From Methylocystis suflitae (GTDB lineage Bacteria > Pseudomonadota > Alphaproteobacteria > Rhizobiales > Beijerinckiaceae), in contig NZ_JAMRYX010000106.1 of the NCBI RefSeq assembly GCF_024448135.1, positions 1-34,212 on the forward strand: a stretch of 34,212 nt of DNA. Direction: 5' to 3'. Shown piece after piece: positions 1 to 8,572 of the stretch; the first letter of the stretch is position 1; each line of letters starts with the position of its first letter. Below the pieces are notes generated by a model. That model saw only the letters and a list, made by a program, of their open reading frames with translations, did no database searches and had not been told where the DNA came from. The position numbers and the translations under genes are program-made.

Positions 1-315
1 CTCGCGCCCGGCGCGCTGGACCGAAGACTAAAGGAGCAGCGCGAATTATTGGCGATGGCCGTCCGCTTCGTGAAGCCCGGCGGTCGGCTCGTTTACATCA
101 CCTGTTCGGTCCTGCGCGAAGAAAACGAGGACCAGATCGCGGCATTTCTCGCCGCCAATCCTGATTTCGCGGCGCGTTCAGCCGCCGAAATTACGGAAGG
201 CGCGGGCCTCCCCGACCTCGCCCGCTTCGCGTCGCCGCATGGGCCGGGCATCCGCCTGTCGCCCGCGACGAGCGGCACGGACGGGTTTTACGTTTGTGTT
301 ATTGGGCGAAATTGA
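1..315 (+). CDS. rsmB: 16S rRNA m5C methyltransferase RsmB-like, 3' end only
   Basis: The open frame enters from the left edge, so only the C-terminal ~104 residues are seen. They contain the signature of the Nol1/Nop2/Sun RNA (cytosine-5) methyltransferase fold: a KPGGRLVYITCSVL segment holding the catalytic-motif TCS, followed by EENEDQIAAFL and a terminal SGTDGFYVCVI strand. Enzymes of this family methylate a cytosine in ribosomal RNA using S-adenosylmethionine. RsmB is the most likely member because in alphaproteobacteria an RsmB-type gene often precedes guaA; that neighbourhood argument is from general knowledge. The family is clear, the exact member less so. The gene ends at TGA 313-315, and about 37 bases separate it from the first palindromic repeat. 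Confidence 0.8.
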   Translation, partial: LAPGALDRRLKEQRELLAMAVRFVKPGGRLVYITCSVLREENEDQIAAFLAANPDFAARSAAEITEGAGLPDLARFASPHGPGIRLSPATSGTDGFYVCVIGRN

Positions 316-352
316 ATTCGCTTGAGTTTGTGCAAATGTCGAGCGTTAGCGT

Positions 353-390
353 CCCCTCTCCCGCGAAGCGGGGGAGGGACAGGGAGGGGG
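353..390 (+). repeat. GC-rich palindromic repeat, copy 1
   Basis: The unit has a CTCCCGCGAAGCGGG hairpin core followed by a GGGAGGGACAGGGAGGGGG tail. It is the left flank of the DUF559 gene and is repeated in direct orientation at 837-874 and inverted at 749-785. The similarity to copy 3 reaches further left, into CGTTAG(C/G)GT, giving direct repeats of roughly 46 bases around the gene. The ATG of the DUF559 gene lies two bases after it. Confidence 0.8.
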
Positions 391-391
391 C

Positions 392-832
392 ATGACGCAC
401 GGAAAACTGCCCAAGGTCGCCTTCGCCCGCAAGCTTCGCCGCGGTATGTCGAATGCAGAGCGGCAGCTATGGGCGGCGTTGCGCGGCCACCGATTTCATG
501 GGCTGCAGTTCCGCCGCCAAGCGCCTTGCGGCCCCTATATCGCGGATTTTCTTTGTCACGCCGCACGGCTTGTCGTCGAGGTTGACGGCGCGACCCATTC
601 CACGAGAGCCGAGCTAGCTCGCGACAATCGACGCGACGCATGGTTCGAGGACAACGGCTTTTCGGTCTTGCGCGTGACCAATGCAGCGGTCTACGCAGAA
701 TTTGACGGCGTGCTGGAAACTATCCGTTTGCGCGCCGAGGATAGACTGCCCCCACCCCAACCCTCCCCCGCTTCGCGGGAGAGGGAGTTAGACTCGGGTC
801 CCGCCAACGAACCGCGCACTCTGCGTCGTTAG
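392..832 (+). CDS. DUF559 (PD-(D/E)xK nuclease-like) protein
   Basis: This 146-residue protein has the typical DUF559 order. A basic N-terminal helix contains [14 protein letters not shown] (19-32), followed by [15 protein letters not shown] (40-54) and VVEVDGATH (61-69). Asp52, Glu63 and Asp65 are the acidic positions expected of a very-short-patch-repair/endonuclease-like fold. No substrate or biological role is established for the family as far as I know. The tail (about 119-132, [14 protein letters not shown]) is translated from the inverted palindromic repeat and is probably not part of the folded domain. It stands alone between rsmB-like and guaA, with repeats at both ends, which suggests that gene and repeats arrived together. 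The start is placed at the ATG directly after repeat copy 1; no clear separate ribosome-binding site is visible beyond the G-rich repeat tail. Confidence 0.85.
   Translation: MTHGKLPKVAFARKLRRGMSNAERQLWAALRGHRFHGLQFRRQAPCGPYIADFLCHAARLVVEVDGATHSTRAELARDNRRDAWFEDNGFSVLRVTNAAVYAEFDGVLETIRLRAEDRLPPPQPSPASRERELDSGPANEPRTLRR
749..785 (-). repeat. GC-rich palindromic repeat, copy 2 (inverted)
   Basis: This copy reads CCCTCCCCCGCTTCGCGGGAG on the plus strand, the reverse complement of the core of copies 1 and 3. It lies inside the 3' end of the DUF559 reading frame and encodes its proline/arginine-rich tail. With copy 1 it forms an inverted pair around the nuclease-like domain. Confidence 0.75.
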
Positions 833-836
833 GGTG

Positions 837-874
837 CCCTTTCCCGCTTCAGCGGGGGAGGGACAGGGAGGGGG
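837..874 (+). repeat. GC-rich palindromic repeat, copy 3
   Basis: This is a direct copy of 353-390 with a few changes in the loop (CTTCAGCG instead of GCGAAGCG) and an identical GGGAGGGACAGGGAGGGGG tail. It lies between the DUF559 stop and guaA, so the open frame that extends guaA upstream to 834 is merely repeat sequence. Confidence 0.8.
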
Positions 875-893
875 CCTACAAAAAAGAGAACCC

Positions 894-2498
894 ATGACCA
901 CCGCGCCCGACGCCTTCCATCACGACATCGCCGATCGCCACGACAAGGTGCTGATCGTCGATTTCGGCTCGCAGGTGACGCAGCTCATCGCGCGGCGCGT
1001 GCGCGAGGCGGGCGTCTATTGCGAGATTGCGCCGTTCCAGAACGCTGAGCGCGCCTTCGCCGAGATCCGCCCCAAGGCGGTGATCCTCTCCGGCGGCCCG
1101 TGCTCGGTCACGGACGAGGGCTCTCCCCGCGCGCCGCAAAGCATTTTCGACTCCGGCGTGCCGGTGCTCGGCATCTGCTACGGCGAGCAGACGATGGCGA
1201 CCCAGCTCGGCGGCACGGTCGAAGGCGGTCATCATCGCGAGTTCGGCCGCGCCGACGTGACGGCGCTGGAGCACAGCGCGCTGCTCGACGGCGTGTGGGA
1301 GAAGGGCGGCAGCTTCCCCGTCTGGATGAGCCATGGCGACCGCGTGACGAAGCTGCCGGAAGGCTTTCGCGTCATCGCGGCGTCGCAGAACGCGCCTTTC
1401 GCCGCGATCGCGGATGAACAGCGGCGCTATTACGGCGTGCAGTTCCATCTCGAAGTCGTGCATACGCCCGACGGCGCCAAGCTCTTATCGAATTTCGTGC
1501 ACAAGGTCGCGGGGCTGAAGTCCGACTGGACCATGGCGGCGTTTCGCGGCGAAGCGATCACAGCCATCCGGCGCCAGGTCGGCGACGGCCGGGTGCTCTG
1601 CGGCCTCTCCGGTGGCGTCGACAGCGCCGTCGCGGCGGTGCTCATCCATGAAGCGATCGGCGAGCGCCTCACCTGCGTCTTCGTCGATCACGGCCTGTTG
1701 CGGCAGGGCGAGGCGGAAGAAGTCGTGCGGCTCTTTCGCGATCACTACAACATCCCGCTGCATCACGTCGAAGCCGAAGCGCTCTTCCTCGGCGCGCTCG
1801 AAGGCGTCGACGATCCGGAGGTGAAGCGCAAGACGATCGGCCGGCTGTTCATCGAGACGTTCGAGGCGGAGGCGAAGAAGATCGCGCAGGACGGGCGCGG
1901 CGCGCCGCAGTTTCTCGCGCAAGGCACGCTCTATCCCGACGTCATCGAGAGCGTCTCCTTCACCGGCGGCCCATCCGTGACGATCAAATCGCATCATAAC
2001 GTCGGCGGATTGCCGGAGCGCATGAATATGCGGCTCGTGGAGCCGCTGCGCGAACTCTTCAAGGACGAAGTGCGCGCTTTGGGCCGCGAACTCGGCCTGC
2101 CGGAAGCTTTCGTCGGGCGCCATCCTTTTCCGGGGCCCGGACTCGCGATCCGCTGCCCGGGCCTCATCACCCGCGAGAAGCTGGCGATTTTGCGCAAGGC
2201 CGACGCCGTCTATCTCGACGAGATTCGCAAGGCCGGTTTGTATGACGAAATCTGGCAGGCCTTCGCGGCGCTCTTGCCGGTGCGCAGCGTCGGCGTGATG
2301 GGCGACGGGCGCACCTATGATTATGTCGTCGCGCTGCGCGCGGTGACGTCGAGCGACGGCATGACCGCGGATTTCTATCCCTTCGACATGAATTTCCTCG
2401 GCCGCGCCGCAACGCGCATCATCAATGAAGTGAAGGGCGTCAACCGCGTCGTGTACGATGTGACGTCGAAGCCGCCGGGAACGATCGAGTGGGAGTAG
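894..2498 (+). CDS. guaA: GMP synthase (glutamine-hydrolysing)
   Basis: GuaA makes GMP from XMP, using ATP and ammonia released from glutamine, in cytosolic purine synthesis. The order is a class I glutamine amidotransferase domain (about 18-205), an ATP-pyrophosphatase domain with the P-loop SGGVDS at 239-244, and a C-terminal dimerisation domain ending in KPPGTIEWE. The amidotransferase has GICYGEQ with nucleophile Cys95 and His185/Glu187. The residue between His and Glu is Leu186, where the family almost always has Pro (FHPEV). The 534-residue length is normal. The start at ATG 894 is chosen because the in-frame extension to 834 only translates repeat copy 3; the site AAAAAAGAGAACCC in front is a modest ribosome-binding site. 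It is transcribed alone here, followed by about 140 bases with no recognisable signal. Confidence 0.97.
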   Translation: MTTAPDAFHHDIADRHDKVLIVDFGSQVTQLIARRVREAGVYCEIAPFQNAERAFAEIRPKAVILSGGPCSVTDEGSPRAPQSIFDSGVPVLGICYGEQTMATQLGGTVEGGHHREFGRADVTALEHSALLDGVWEKGGSFPVWMSHGDRVTKLPEGFRVIAASQNAPFAAIADEQRRYYGVQFHLEVVHTPDGAKLLSNFVHKVAGLKSDWTMAAFRGEAITAIRRQVGDGRVLCGLSGGVDSAVAAVLIHEAIGERLTCVFVDHGLLRQGEAEEVVRLFRDHYNIPLHHVEAEALFLGALEGVDDPEVKRKTIGRLFIETFEAEAKKIAQDGRGAPQFLAQGTLYPDVIESVSFTGGPSVTIKSHHNVGGLPERMNMRLVEPLRELFKDEVRALGRELGLPEAFVGRHPFPGPGLAIRCPGLITREKLAILRKADAVYLDEIRKAGLYDEIWQAFAALLPVRSVGVMGDGRTYDYVVALRAVTSSDGMTADFYPFDMNFLGRAATRIINEVKGVNRVVYDVTSKPPGTIEWE

Positions 2499-2636
2499 GG
2501 GAATGGATGCGCTAGCGAAAAAGCAACTGTTTCAGATCTGATTGTTCAGCTGCTCAAGCGATGCATTCCGATGCGTTGATCGTTTGCCGAATGGCGGGTC
2601 ATTTCGCTTCAGCGAGATGGCGCAGAGCTTACAAGA

Positions 2637-4117
2637 TCATTGACCGTCGCATGCTCGGCCGCCGCCTACAGGTTGCGAAAGCGGGTGGCCTGACTCTGGG
2701 AATGGCGTGAGCGGCTGGACGGGTTGCGGGCCGGAATCGGTCGGCATGGTCCCCCCGCCAAGGCGCAGGAAGCAGAAATTCTCGAACGCGACCGCCAAGG
2801 CATATCCCGGCACGCCAAAGCGCGTCAGCTCGGGGTAGATATATTCGCCGACCGGCGCGCCATATCTGCCGGAGGTCAGGCCATTTGCAAGTTTGGCATG
2901 CGGGCTGCCGACCACTTGTGCGATCGCGTCGCGCCGCACGGCGCGCGCCGAGTCCTTCGACGGCCACGTGTTTCTGAAACGACCCAGTTGCGCGAGATTT
3001 GAGGGTGCAAGTCCATCGGGCCCCGTGAGGGAGACGCCGATGTCGTTGACGCCGCCAACTTCACGGCCAATGTCGGCGATAAGGATTTCGACATTGCGGC
3101 TGGGATCGGTGGTGAAGCCGACAATGCGGAAGCGCGTTGTCTCCTCTTGTGGAATATTCGGAAACGCTTCGCCCTTCGTACCCTGTATCGCTTCCTCGAC
3201 GAAAACATAGACAGGCTCGGTTCCGGGCGAGGTGTAAACGCCGAGTTCTGCTTCGAGGCCGTGAGCGGCGATCAGGAATCCTGCGCCGGGAAGCTCCTGA
3301 AGCATGCCCGCATAGGTCACATAATCGCCTACGCGCAACGGAATTGGCAGCTCAGGATTGCAATCGTGACGCGGCGCGTCGACCCCGCGGCAGGCGCCCC
3401 GGGACGCGCACAGGTGAAGCGGCGGATGTTGGAATCGGCCGGACGGTTGCCGCGGGGGCATTTTGGATCGTCCGCCGTGGCTGATCGTGGAATGCAGACC
3501 GGGAATCCCGTTCGCGCGTGCACCGGCGAATTTTCCTTGTCGAGCTGGAAGCGCGCATCGAGCTGTGGCGTGCTGGTGGCTCCATAGACACCCTCCGGAT
3601 CGTTGAGCCGCACATGCGCGCCTTGAGCGCCGTTTTGCGCACCGATCGTGAGTTCGCCTTTTTCGTGATCGATTCTTTGGATGAAGCCAGCGCCGGAATG
3701 GAGCGCGCCCTGCGAAATATGTGCGATGCCCGCAACGTAAACGCCGTTGACAATATTGCCGATGAGTTCAGCCTCGAAGGGCACACGCGGCGCTGACGCA
3801 TCGAGGAGCGCGAGGCCGCTATTTTCGCCCTGAGGCGGCGCCTGCATCGTCGGTCCACGAAAGAGATCTTGCGCCGTGAGATATTGGCCCGGCATCGTGA
3901 TCAGCAAATGCTTCGGGAGCACGACGTCGATCCCGCGCACGGTAATTTTCGCGGCGCTGAATTTGTCGGCCGGCGTATCCAGGCTGAACTTTTCAATATG
4001 GCCCGTCAGGACGAAAGAAGGCGACACTGTTTGCGCCATTGCAGATTGCGCGCCGAACGCCACGGCGAATAGACCGAAAATGAGTTGAGGCGCGTGTCCG
4101 AATAAAGTGCGCGTCAT
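2637..4117 (-). pseudogene. secreted operon protein of unknown family, split by an apparent -1 frameshift
   Basis: Two overlapping minus-strand frames read as one protein. The upstream part starts at ATG 4117 with a signal peptide (MTRTLFGHAPQ...AMAQ) and runs to about 3390, with a CIPR...DPKCP cysteine pair. The downstream part continues with PLRVGDYVTYAGML to the stop at 2637. Both lie within the same 1481-base span, one base short of a whole number of codons. Restoring one G in the G4 run complementary to 3383-3386 joins them as ...PAAG-VDAPRHDCN.... The repaired product would be about 493 residues, exported and rich in beta-type segments. I do not recognise the family. The site AAGGGAG overlaps the stop of the preceding cytochrome gene, 14 bases upstream, so it is the last gene of the multicopper oxidase operon. 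A homopolymer sequencing error is as likely as a genuine mutation. Confidence 0.7.
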
Positions 4118-4131
4118 CACGGTTTTCTCCC

Positions 4132-5457
4132 TTAAAATTGTTTGCGCCCAATCTTCGGCGCGCCTGCGGAAATTGTGATGATGCCGGGGTCCCATGCGTA
4201 ATGCCGGGCGCGGTCAAAATACGCGGGGGCGCCAGCCTCAAGCTCGACGCGGAAACTCTGCTCGAGCGCCACGAGGGGCGAGCGCTCATTCAGCCGCGAA
4301 CCGGCGCGCGCAAAAAGTTCGACGACGAGACGCGCTACTGCGCGGCCGAGCGCATACCAAGGATTCGACGACTCCTCGCGGCCGACAAGAAAGATTGGGG
4401 CGGGAAACGGGAGAATGAGACGCTTCTCCCAAGTCACGGGCATGGCTGCATTGACCGCTGCAGCGTCGGATAATCCATAGGCCACACAGCCGGGAGACGA
4501 GATTACTTTCGCCGCCTCTGCAGCTTCGGCGGCGCTTGCGAACCAGCGTTGGTCCCCTATCTGCGTTGCAATGGCGAGATTGCTTACAATCGCCCATTTC
4601 GGACCCGGCGCCTCACAATTGTTAAGCGCAGATTCAATCGCGTTGCGCTGTTGGTCCAGCGGCGGAAGAAGATCGATGTCCCACGCATCGAGCGATAACG
4701 CGTCCTTATGCGGTGTCAGCGTTGCAATCTTCGCGATGCGTTGTTTCGCGAGTTCGAGGGAGATGGGCGCATCGAGCCGCCACATCCCGCCCACGACCGC
4801 GAAAGGCCTGCGCAAAGTGACGTCTTTTGCAAGCGCTTGGGCGTCCTGCTCAATATCGATCGCATCGAGAACGAGCTTCCGTCCGTAAAGTCCCCCATTC
4901 GAATTTGCGGCGTCAAAGGCGCCGGTCATGCCGTCAAGGACGGCATGACCGGCGGCGCTCGCGTCGCCTGAAAGCGGCAGCATCGTCGCCAGTCGAATCG
5001 TCTGGCGGTCGACGCCCGGCGGATAATCGTCGGCGCGCCCTACATGCTTCAGATAGGCGAGAAGCGCTGACATCTCCACGTCGCTCAGCGTGTAGCGTGG
5101 CATGGTTGGGCCAAGCGCGGCGCCGCCACGCGCGACGCCTTTCGTGACCGCATCGAGGATCTGCGACTCGGCCTGAAACGCCGGCGCTTCCCCACGCGGC
5201 GTCGTGAGCGCGGACCAAATGAGCGCCGGGGCGGTGACGCCGCCTTCGCGTCCGCCTTCGCCAAATGCGCCATGACACTTCGCGCAGGCGGTAAACTCCG
5301 ATGGCAGATGCAGGTTGGTCGCCTCGACGCCGCGCGCAAAGCCTGCGTGGCCGTGGTAGAGCGCCCGCCCTTCGGCGACATCTGCCTTCGCCATGATCGG
5401 CGATAGCGTCGCACAGGCGATCAGCGCTGACGCGAAAAACGCAAACGTTCGTTTCAT
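4132..5457 (-). CDS. cytochrome c domain fused to periplasmic solute-binding domain
   Basis: This is a 441-residue exported protein. A signal peptide (about 1-25) precedes a class I cytochrome c domain with haem motif CAKCH (Cys58, Cys61, His62) and probable axial ligand Met119 in GPTMPRY. From about 145 it continues as a type I periplasmic binding protein of the Leu/Ile/Val-receptor kind, opening IRLATMLPLSGDASAAG and NSNGGLYGRKLVLDAID. No permease or ATPase gene is near, so uptake of a solute by an ABC transporter is not supported here. A redox or ligand-sensing role with the adjacent copper oxidase is more plausible, but is inference. The start is the ATG at 5457, which overlaps the stop of the SCO gene as ATGA; the longer frame to 5535 lacks the signal peptide at its start. 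Confidence 0.88.
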   Translation of the reverse strand: MKRTFAFFASALIACATLSPIMAKADVAEGRALYHGHAGFARGVEATNLHLPSEFTACAKCHGAFGEGGREGGVTAPALIWSALTTPRGEAPAFQAESQILDAVTKGVARGGAALGPTMPRYTLSDVEMSALLAYLKHVGRADDYPPGVDRQTIRLATMLPLSGDASAAGHAVLDGMTGAFDAANSNGGLYGRKLVLDAIDIEQDAQALAKDVTLRRPFAVVGGMWRLDAPISLELAKQRIAKIATLTPHKDALSLDAWDIDLLPPLDQQRNAIESALNNCEAPGPKWAIVSNLAIATQIGDQRWFASAAEAAEAAKVISSPGCVAYGLSDAAAVNAAMPVTWEKRLILPFPAPIFLVGREESSNPWYALGRAVARLVVELFARAGSRLNERSPLVALEQSFRVELEAGAPAYFDRARHYAWDPGIITISAGAPKIGRKQF

Positions 5458-6038
5458 CTTGCAGCCTCTCGCAAGATTGACGCTAGCGCTGCTGGCGACG
5501 CCGCTTCTGCCGATGACGTGGGAATGCGCGCCCAACGCCCGGCGCTCTGGCTGCCAATCCAGATCGACCCGCTATGATCGCCGGGCGCCGCCCCCGCGGT
5601 TTCGTCGAAAGCTGCAATGAGCGTGCTGGTCGCTTCGGGCGCGCCGGTAAGCATGACCCAGTCATGCGTCTCGCCGAGCGCAAGGTCGAAGCGTTCGGCA
5701 TATTGCCTGATGCGCGTCGGCGTATCGAATACTGGATTGACAGAGATCGATATGAAGAGCGGATTTCGATCTGCGGAGGCTTCCTTCTCGATCAGCTCCT
5801 TCGTTTGTCGCAAGATGGCTGTCTGCACCGGACATACGCTCGAACATTGGGTGAAAAAGAAATTCACCGCCACGACGCGACCGGCGACAAGCCGGTCGAA
5901 GGCAACAGGGTTTCCGTCGTGATCGGTCAAAACGATATGTGGTAGCGCGGGACCCGGCGAGATCCAGGAGCGTGTTGTCGCGCCCGCGATCCCCGAGAGC
6001 ACAAGCAGCGCGATCATAGTGAAAGGCAGCGCTCTCAT
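5454..6038 (-). CDS. SCO1/SenC-family copper chaperone
   Basis: This 194-residue protein has an N-terminal signal or anchor helix (about 4-20) and a thioredoxin-like SCO domain. The copper-binding motif is FFTQCSSVCPV with Cys65 and Cys69, and the distal ligand is His155 in GDHSGSIWIG. SCO proteins deliver copper to, or reduce thiols of, periplasmic copper sites, classically CuA of cytochrome oxidase. Here the gene sits in a multicopper oxidase operon with no oxidase subunit genes, so its client is most likely the giant copper oxidase (inference). Both ends overlap neighbours as ATGA, with the beta-propeller gene upstream and the cytochrome gene downstream, implying translational coupling. 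Confidence 0.92.
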   Translation of the reverse strand: MRALPFTMIALLVLSGIAGATTRSWISPGPALPHIVLTDHDGNPVAFDRLVAGRVVAVNFFFTQCSSVCPVQTAILRQTKELIEKEASADRNPLFISISVNPVFDTPTRIRQYAERFDLALGETHDWVMLTGAPEATSTLIAAFDETAGAAPGDHSGSIWIGSQSAGRWARIPTSSAEAASPAALASILREAAR

Positions 6039-7966
6039 GGCGCGCTCCCCAAGGAAACCTGACCGAGACGCCCTTCAATGAAGGAAATATTTCGCGAGAC
6101 GCTTGATACATGTAAATCGTAGCGGCCTGCATGAGGCGCAGATACACGCGCTTCATATTCGCCCGCGTTGATCTCACGCATCGGCGCGCGAATCTGCCAG
6201 CCGCTGTAGCGATCGAATACGAGCATCGTCAGGTCCCGAAGGCCGCTGACATTGTCTTGGACGTGATCGCCGGACGCCTGCTGAAGGCGGATGCGAATGA
6301 CACGCTCGGCGCGTTCATCCGCCGCTGTCTCGGATAGGAGCGTCACGCTGTATGCGGGCGCCGCAGCGACATTGGTATTGACGGATGGCATTTGCAGTCT
6401 TGCGCAGACCGAGAAACGTGGACCGCGACCGGTCAGCAGCAGATCGTAGCCGCCGCCGCGGCTATGCCGAACTGTTGTCGCATACGTGCCGGGCTTCGTC
6501 TCGCGCAACGAAAGATCGAGCAGCATCATGGCGACGGGCTTGCGCGAATAGTTGGAAAAGCTGCCGCTCGGCGCCATCATGCCTTCCGCATATTGGTAAA
6601 GCGTCGCGTCGGTGCGGCTTGCGAAAACGATTCCTGCGCCGTCCGGCGAAGCGGCGGCGAACTGGTCAAATGGCGTCACGACGTCAGTGTCGGCTGCGCC
6701 GGAGCGGCCCAGACTGGTCTCGATTGGCTGAGCGGATCCGCTCTTGAGATCGCTCAGCGACCACAGGGTCGCGCGCGCATGATGAGCGTCGATCGCATAA
6801 GCGAATGTTCGCGTAAGCAGAAGCTGATCCGCGACCGTCGAAAATCGAAGTGGCAGGGTTACGCGCCCGGCAGCGAGGTCGATGACGCTGGCTTCACCGT
6901 CACCGACCGCCAGCGCCATTCTGCCGCCATCGAAGATCGACAGGTTGCGCACGGCATGCCTGAGCTGCACGGTCGTTTCGACGTCCGCTGTCTCAGTCTC
7001 GGGATCGAGAAAAGCGAGCGCGCCGTCCGCGCTGGCGACAATGATGCGGCGCGCGAGCGCGCTATAGGCGGCGGCCGTCGGCCTATTGTCGAGGCGCCAT
7101 GATTTCGAGCGCGTATTGCTTGCACGCCAGACGAAGCCGCCATCCTCACGAAGCATGAAGACGCCACCAAGCGCCTGATCGCCGATAGCGCCATCGGATA
7201 CCGCGCCATGATCCGCCGGCATGACGGCGGCGTTTGCCGCGAGCGGTTCGAAGATTGGCGTCGCGTCGGATCGCGTCACGTCGAGATGGGCGAGCTCCTT
7301 TCGCTCCGACAGGACGATCCACAGCCGCGAGCCCGATCGATCGAAGGCAAGGCTGCGCGCACGCCCCTCTGCAGGCAAATCTATTTTCCGTTTGATCTGG
7401 CGTGTCTGGAGATCGACGCCGAACAGCGTCGACGGCTCCGCCAAAATCCAAAGCTCCATGCGGTCCGCCGCATAGGCCCAGGCAAGCGGTTTGGCGCCGA
7501 GGCTTACGATTGACTCGAGTTTCGCGTTGTTGAGGCTCACGAACGGATTGATGAACGCCACCACGCCGTCTTCATTGAGCGTGAGGAGACGATAGGCGGA
7601 GAGATCGATATCCGCTCGCTGCCCGATCCCCTGGCCGATCAACGCGGCGATCTGATCAGAGCAGGGCGTCTCGGCGTCGGAAAGCGCGCCGCGAGAGCGC
7701 CGGAGCCAACCCGCGAGCTGACTGGATTCGTATTTCAGGGGCGCGCCCGATCGCGCGTCCGAACGGGCGACTTCAAGCGTTCCGACGCCGCTGCGTTCGG
7801 CGCCGCTTTCAGGCGTGTAGCGCCACTGAATTTTGACGCCATTATCTTCAGCGTCCGCAGTTTGCGCGTCATTCGCCAGGGCCGGGCCTAAGAGAAGGAC
7901 TCCGGCCGCGCTTATCCGCGTCAGAGTCGTCACGGCGAAGCGTATGAATCCGCGGCGCATCGTCAT
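6035..7966 (-). CDS. exported beta-propeller (YncE/WD40-like) protein
   Basis: This protein has 643 residues. A signal peptide (RFAVTTLTRISAAGVLLLGPALA, about 9-31) is followed by repeated blade-like segments: LLTLNEDGVVAFINP, ELWILAEPSTLFGVDLQTRQIKRKIDLP, SLAFDRSGSRLWIVLSER, IIVASADGALAFLDPET and MALAVGDGEASVIDLAAGRV. These suggest a six- to eight-bladed propeller over roughly 120-480. A C-terminal region (about 480-643) looks like one or two beta-sandwich modules. No catalytic residues are recognised; such propellers often scaffold periplasmic complexes. It starts at ATG 7966, overlapping the stop of the preceding gene as ATGA, and ends overlapping the SCO start in the same way. An ATG two codons in (7960) is an alternative. 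The function is unknown; its place argues for a partner role to the copper oxidase. Confidence 0.85.
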   Translation of the reverse strand: MTMRRGFIRFAVTTLTRISAAGVLLLGPALANDAQTADAEDNGVKIQWRYTPESGAERSGVGTLEVARSDARSGAPLKYESSQLAGWLRRSRGALSDAETPCSDQIAALIGQGIGQRADIDLSAYRLLTLNEDGVVAFINPFVSLNNAKLESIVSLGAKPLAWAYAADRMELWILAEPSTLFGVDLQTRQIKRKIDLPAEGRARSLAFDRSGSRLWIVLSERKELAHLDVTRSDATPIFEPLAANAAVMPADHGAVSDGAIGDQALGGVFMLREDGGFVWRASNTRSKSWRLDNRPTAAAYSALARRIIVASADGALAFLDPETETADVETTVQLRHAVRNLSIFDGGRMALAVGDGEASVIDLAAGRVTLPLRFSTVADQLLLTRTFAYAIDAHHARATLWSLSDLKSGSAQPIETSLGRSGAADTDVVTPFDQFAAASPDGAGIVFASRTDATLYQYAEGMMAPSGSFSNYSRKPVAMMLLDLSLRETKPGTYATTVRHSRGGGYDLLLTGRGPRFSVCARLQMPSVNTNVAAAPAYSVTLLSETAADERAERVIRIRLQQASGDHVQDNVSGLRDLTMLVFDRYSGWQIRAPMREINAGEYEARVSAPHAGRYDLHVSSVSRNISFIEGRLGQVSLGSAP

Positions 7967-8562
7967 AGCGCGCCGTAGAGCGGGGAAAGCGCAAGAAACT
8001 TGAACCGGCGATTGCCCATAAAGGTTGCATCGAAGCGGACTTCCGCGATTCGCTCATTGCTCGATGCGAGCGCGCCGACAAAGGCGGCGGTATCCTGTTG
8101 ACCTTGCGCGATGGGGCTTGCTCCGGTTACGCCGCTCGCGACGACATGCGTCCAGCTTCCGCCCAACGGGCGCAGCCACATCACGGCAAGAAGCGGGAGG
8201 CCCGGCTGGACATCCGGTCCGTCGACCGCGACGAAAGCGCCAACGCCGCGCAAGGGATTGGCGAAGGTCAGCGTTATCGGCGTATTGTCCCGCGCCGCCG
8301 CGGCGCTCGGATCGTTGGCGACGATGAGCGGGTCGCCCTCGCGCAGATTCAGGCAAATGTCAGTGATGTCACATGCGCGTCTATTTGCTGGGGGGCCGTT
8401 TGGATTGATCACCAGCCCGCCGCCATTCACCGCATAGATGTCCTGTCGGCTGACCAGCTCAGCGCCGACCGGCGCGCCATCCGCGCCGATAGACCAATCG
8501 ACAATCACGCAAGGCGGTGCGCCAAACGCCTGCGGTTGTTCAACCTGTTTGAAACCGGCCAT
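7963..8562 (-). CDS. operon protein of unknown function, beta-rich
   Basis: This 199-residue protein starts at ATG 8562, preceded by AGGAG seven bases away. The longer open frame to 8703 runs into the oxidase gene and is rejected. There is no signal peptide, unlike every other protein of the operon. The middle resembles the beta-sandwich modules seen in some secreted proteins (ITLTFANPLRGVGAFVAVDG, then SNERIAEVRFDATFMGN), but I cannot name the family. Three or four cysteines are present (PPCVIVDW, RRACDITDICLNL). It lies 10 bases after the oxidase stop and overlaps the beta-propeller gene as ATGA. It may be a cytosolic or co-exported companion of the oxidase, which is a guess from position only. 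Confidence 0.75.
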   Translation of the reverse strand: MAGFKQVEQPQAFGAPPCVIVDWSIGADGAPVGAELVSRQDIYAVNGGGLVINPNGPPANRRACDITDICLNLREGDPLIVANDPSAAAARDNTPITLTFANPLRGVGAFVAVDGPDVQPGLPLLAVMWLRPLGGSWTHVVASGVTGASPIAQGQQDTAAFVGALASSNERIAEVRFDATFMGNRRFKFLALSPLYGAL

Positions 8563-8572
8563 TTTGCGACTC

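Noticed and set aside
834-893. N-terminal extension of guaA by 20 residues ([14 protein letters not shown]...)
   Set aside because: It translates palindromic repeat copy 3; a proper start lies at 894 and the protein then has normal family length.
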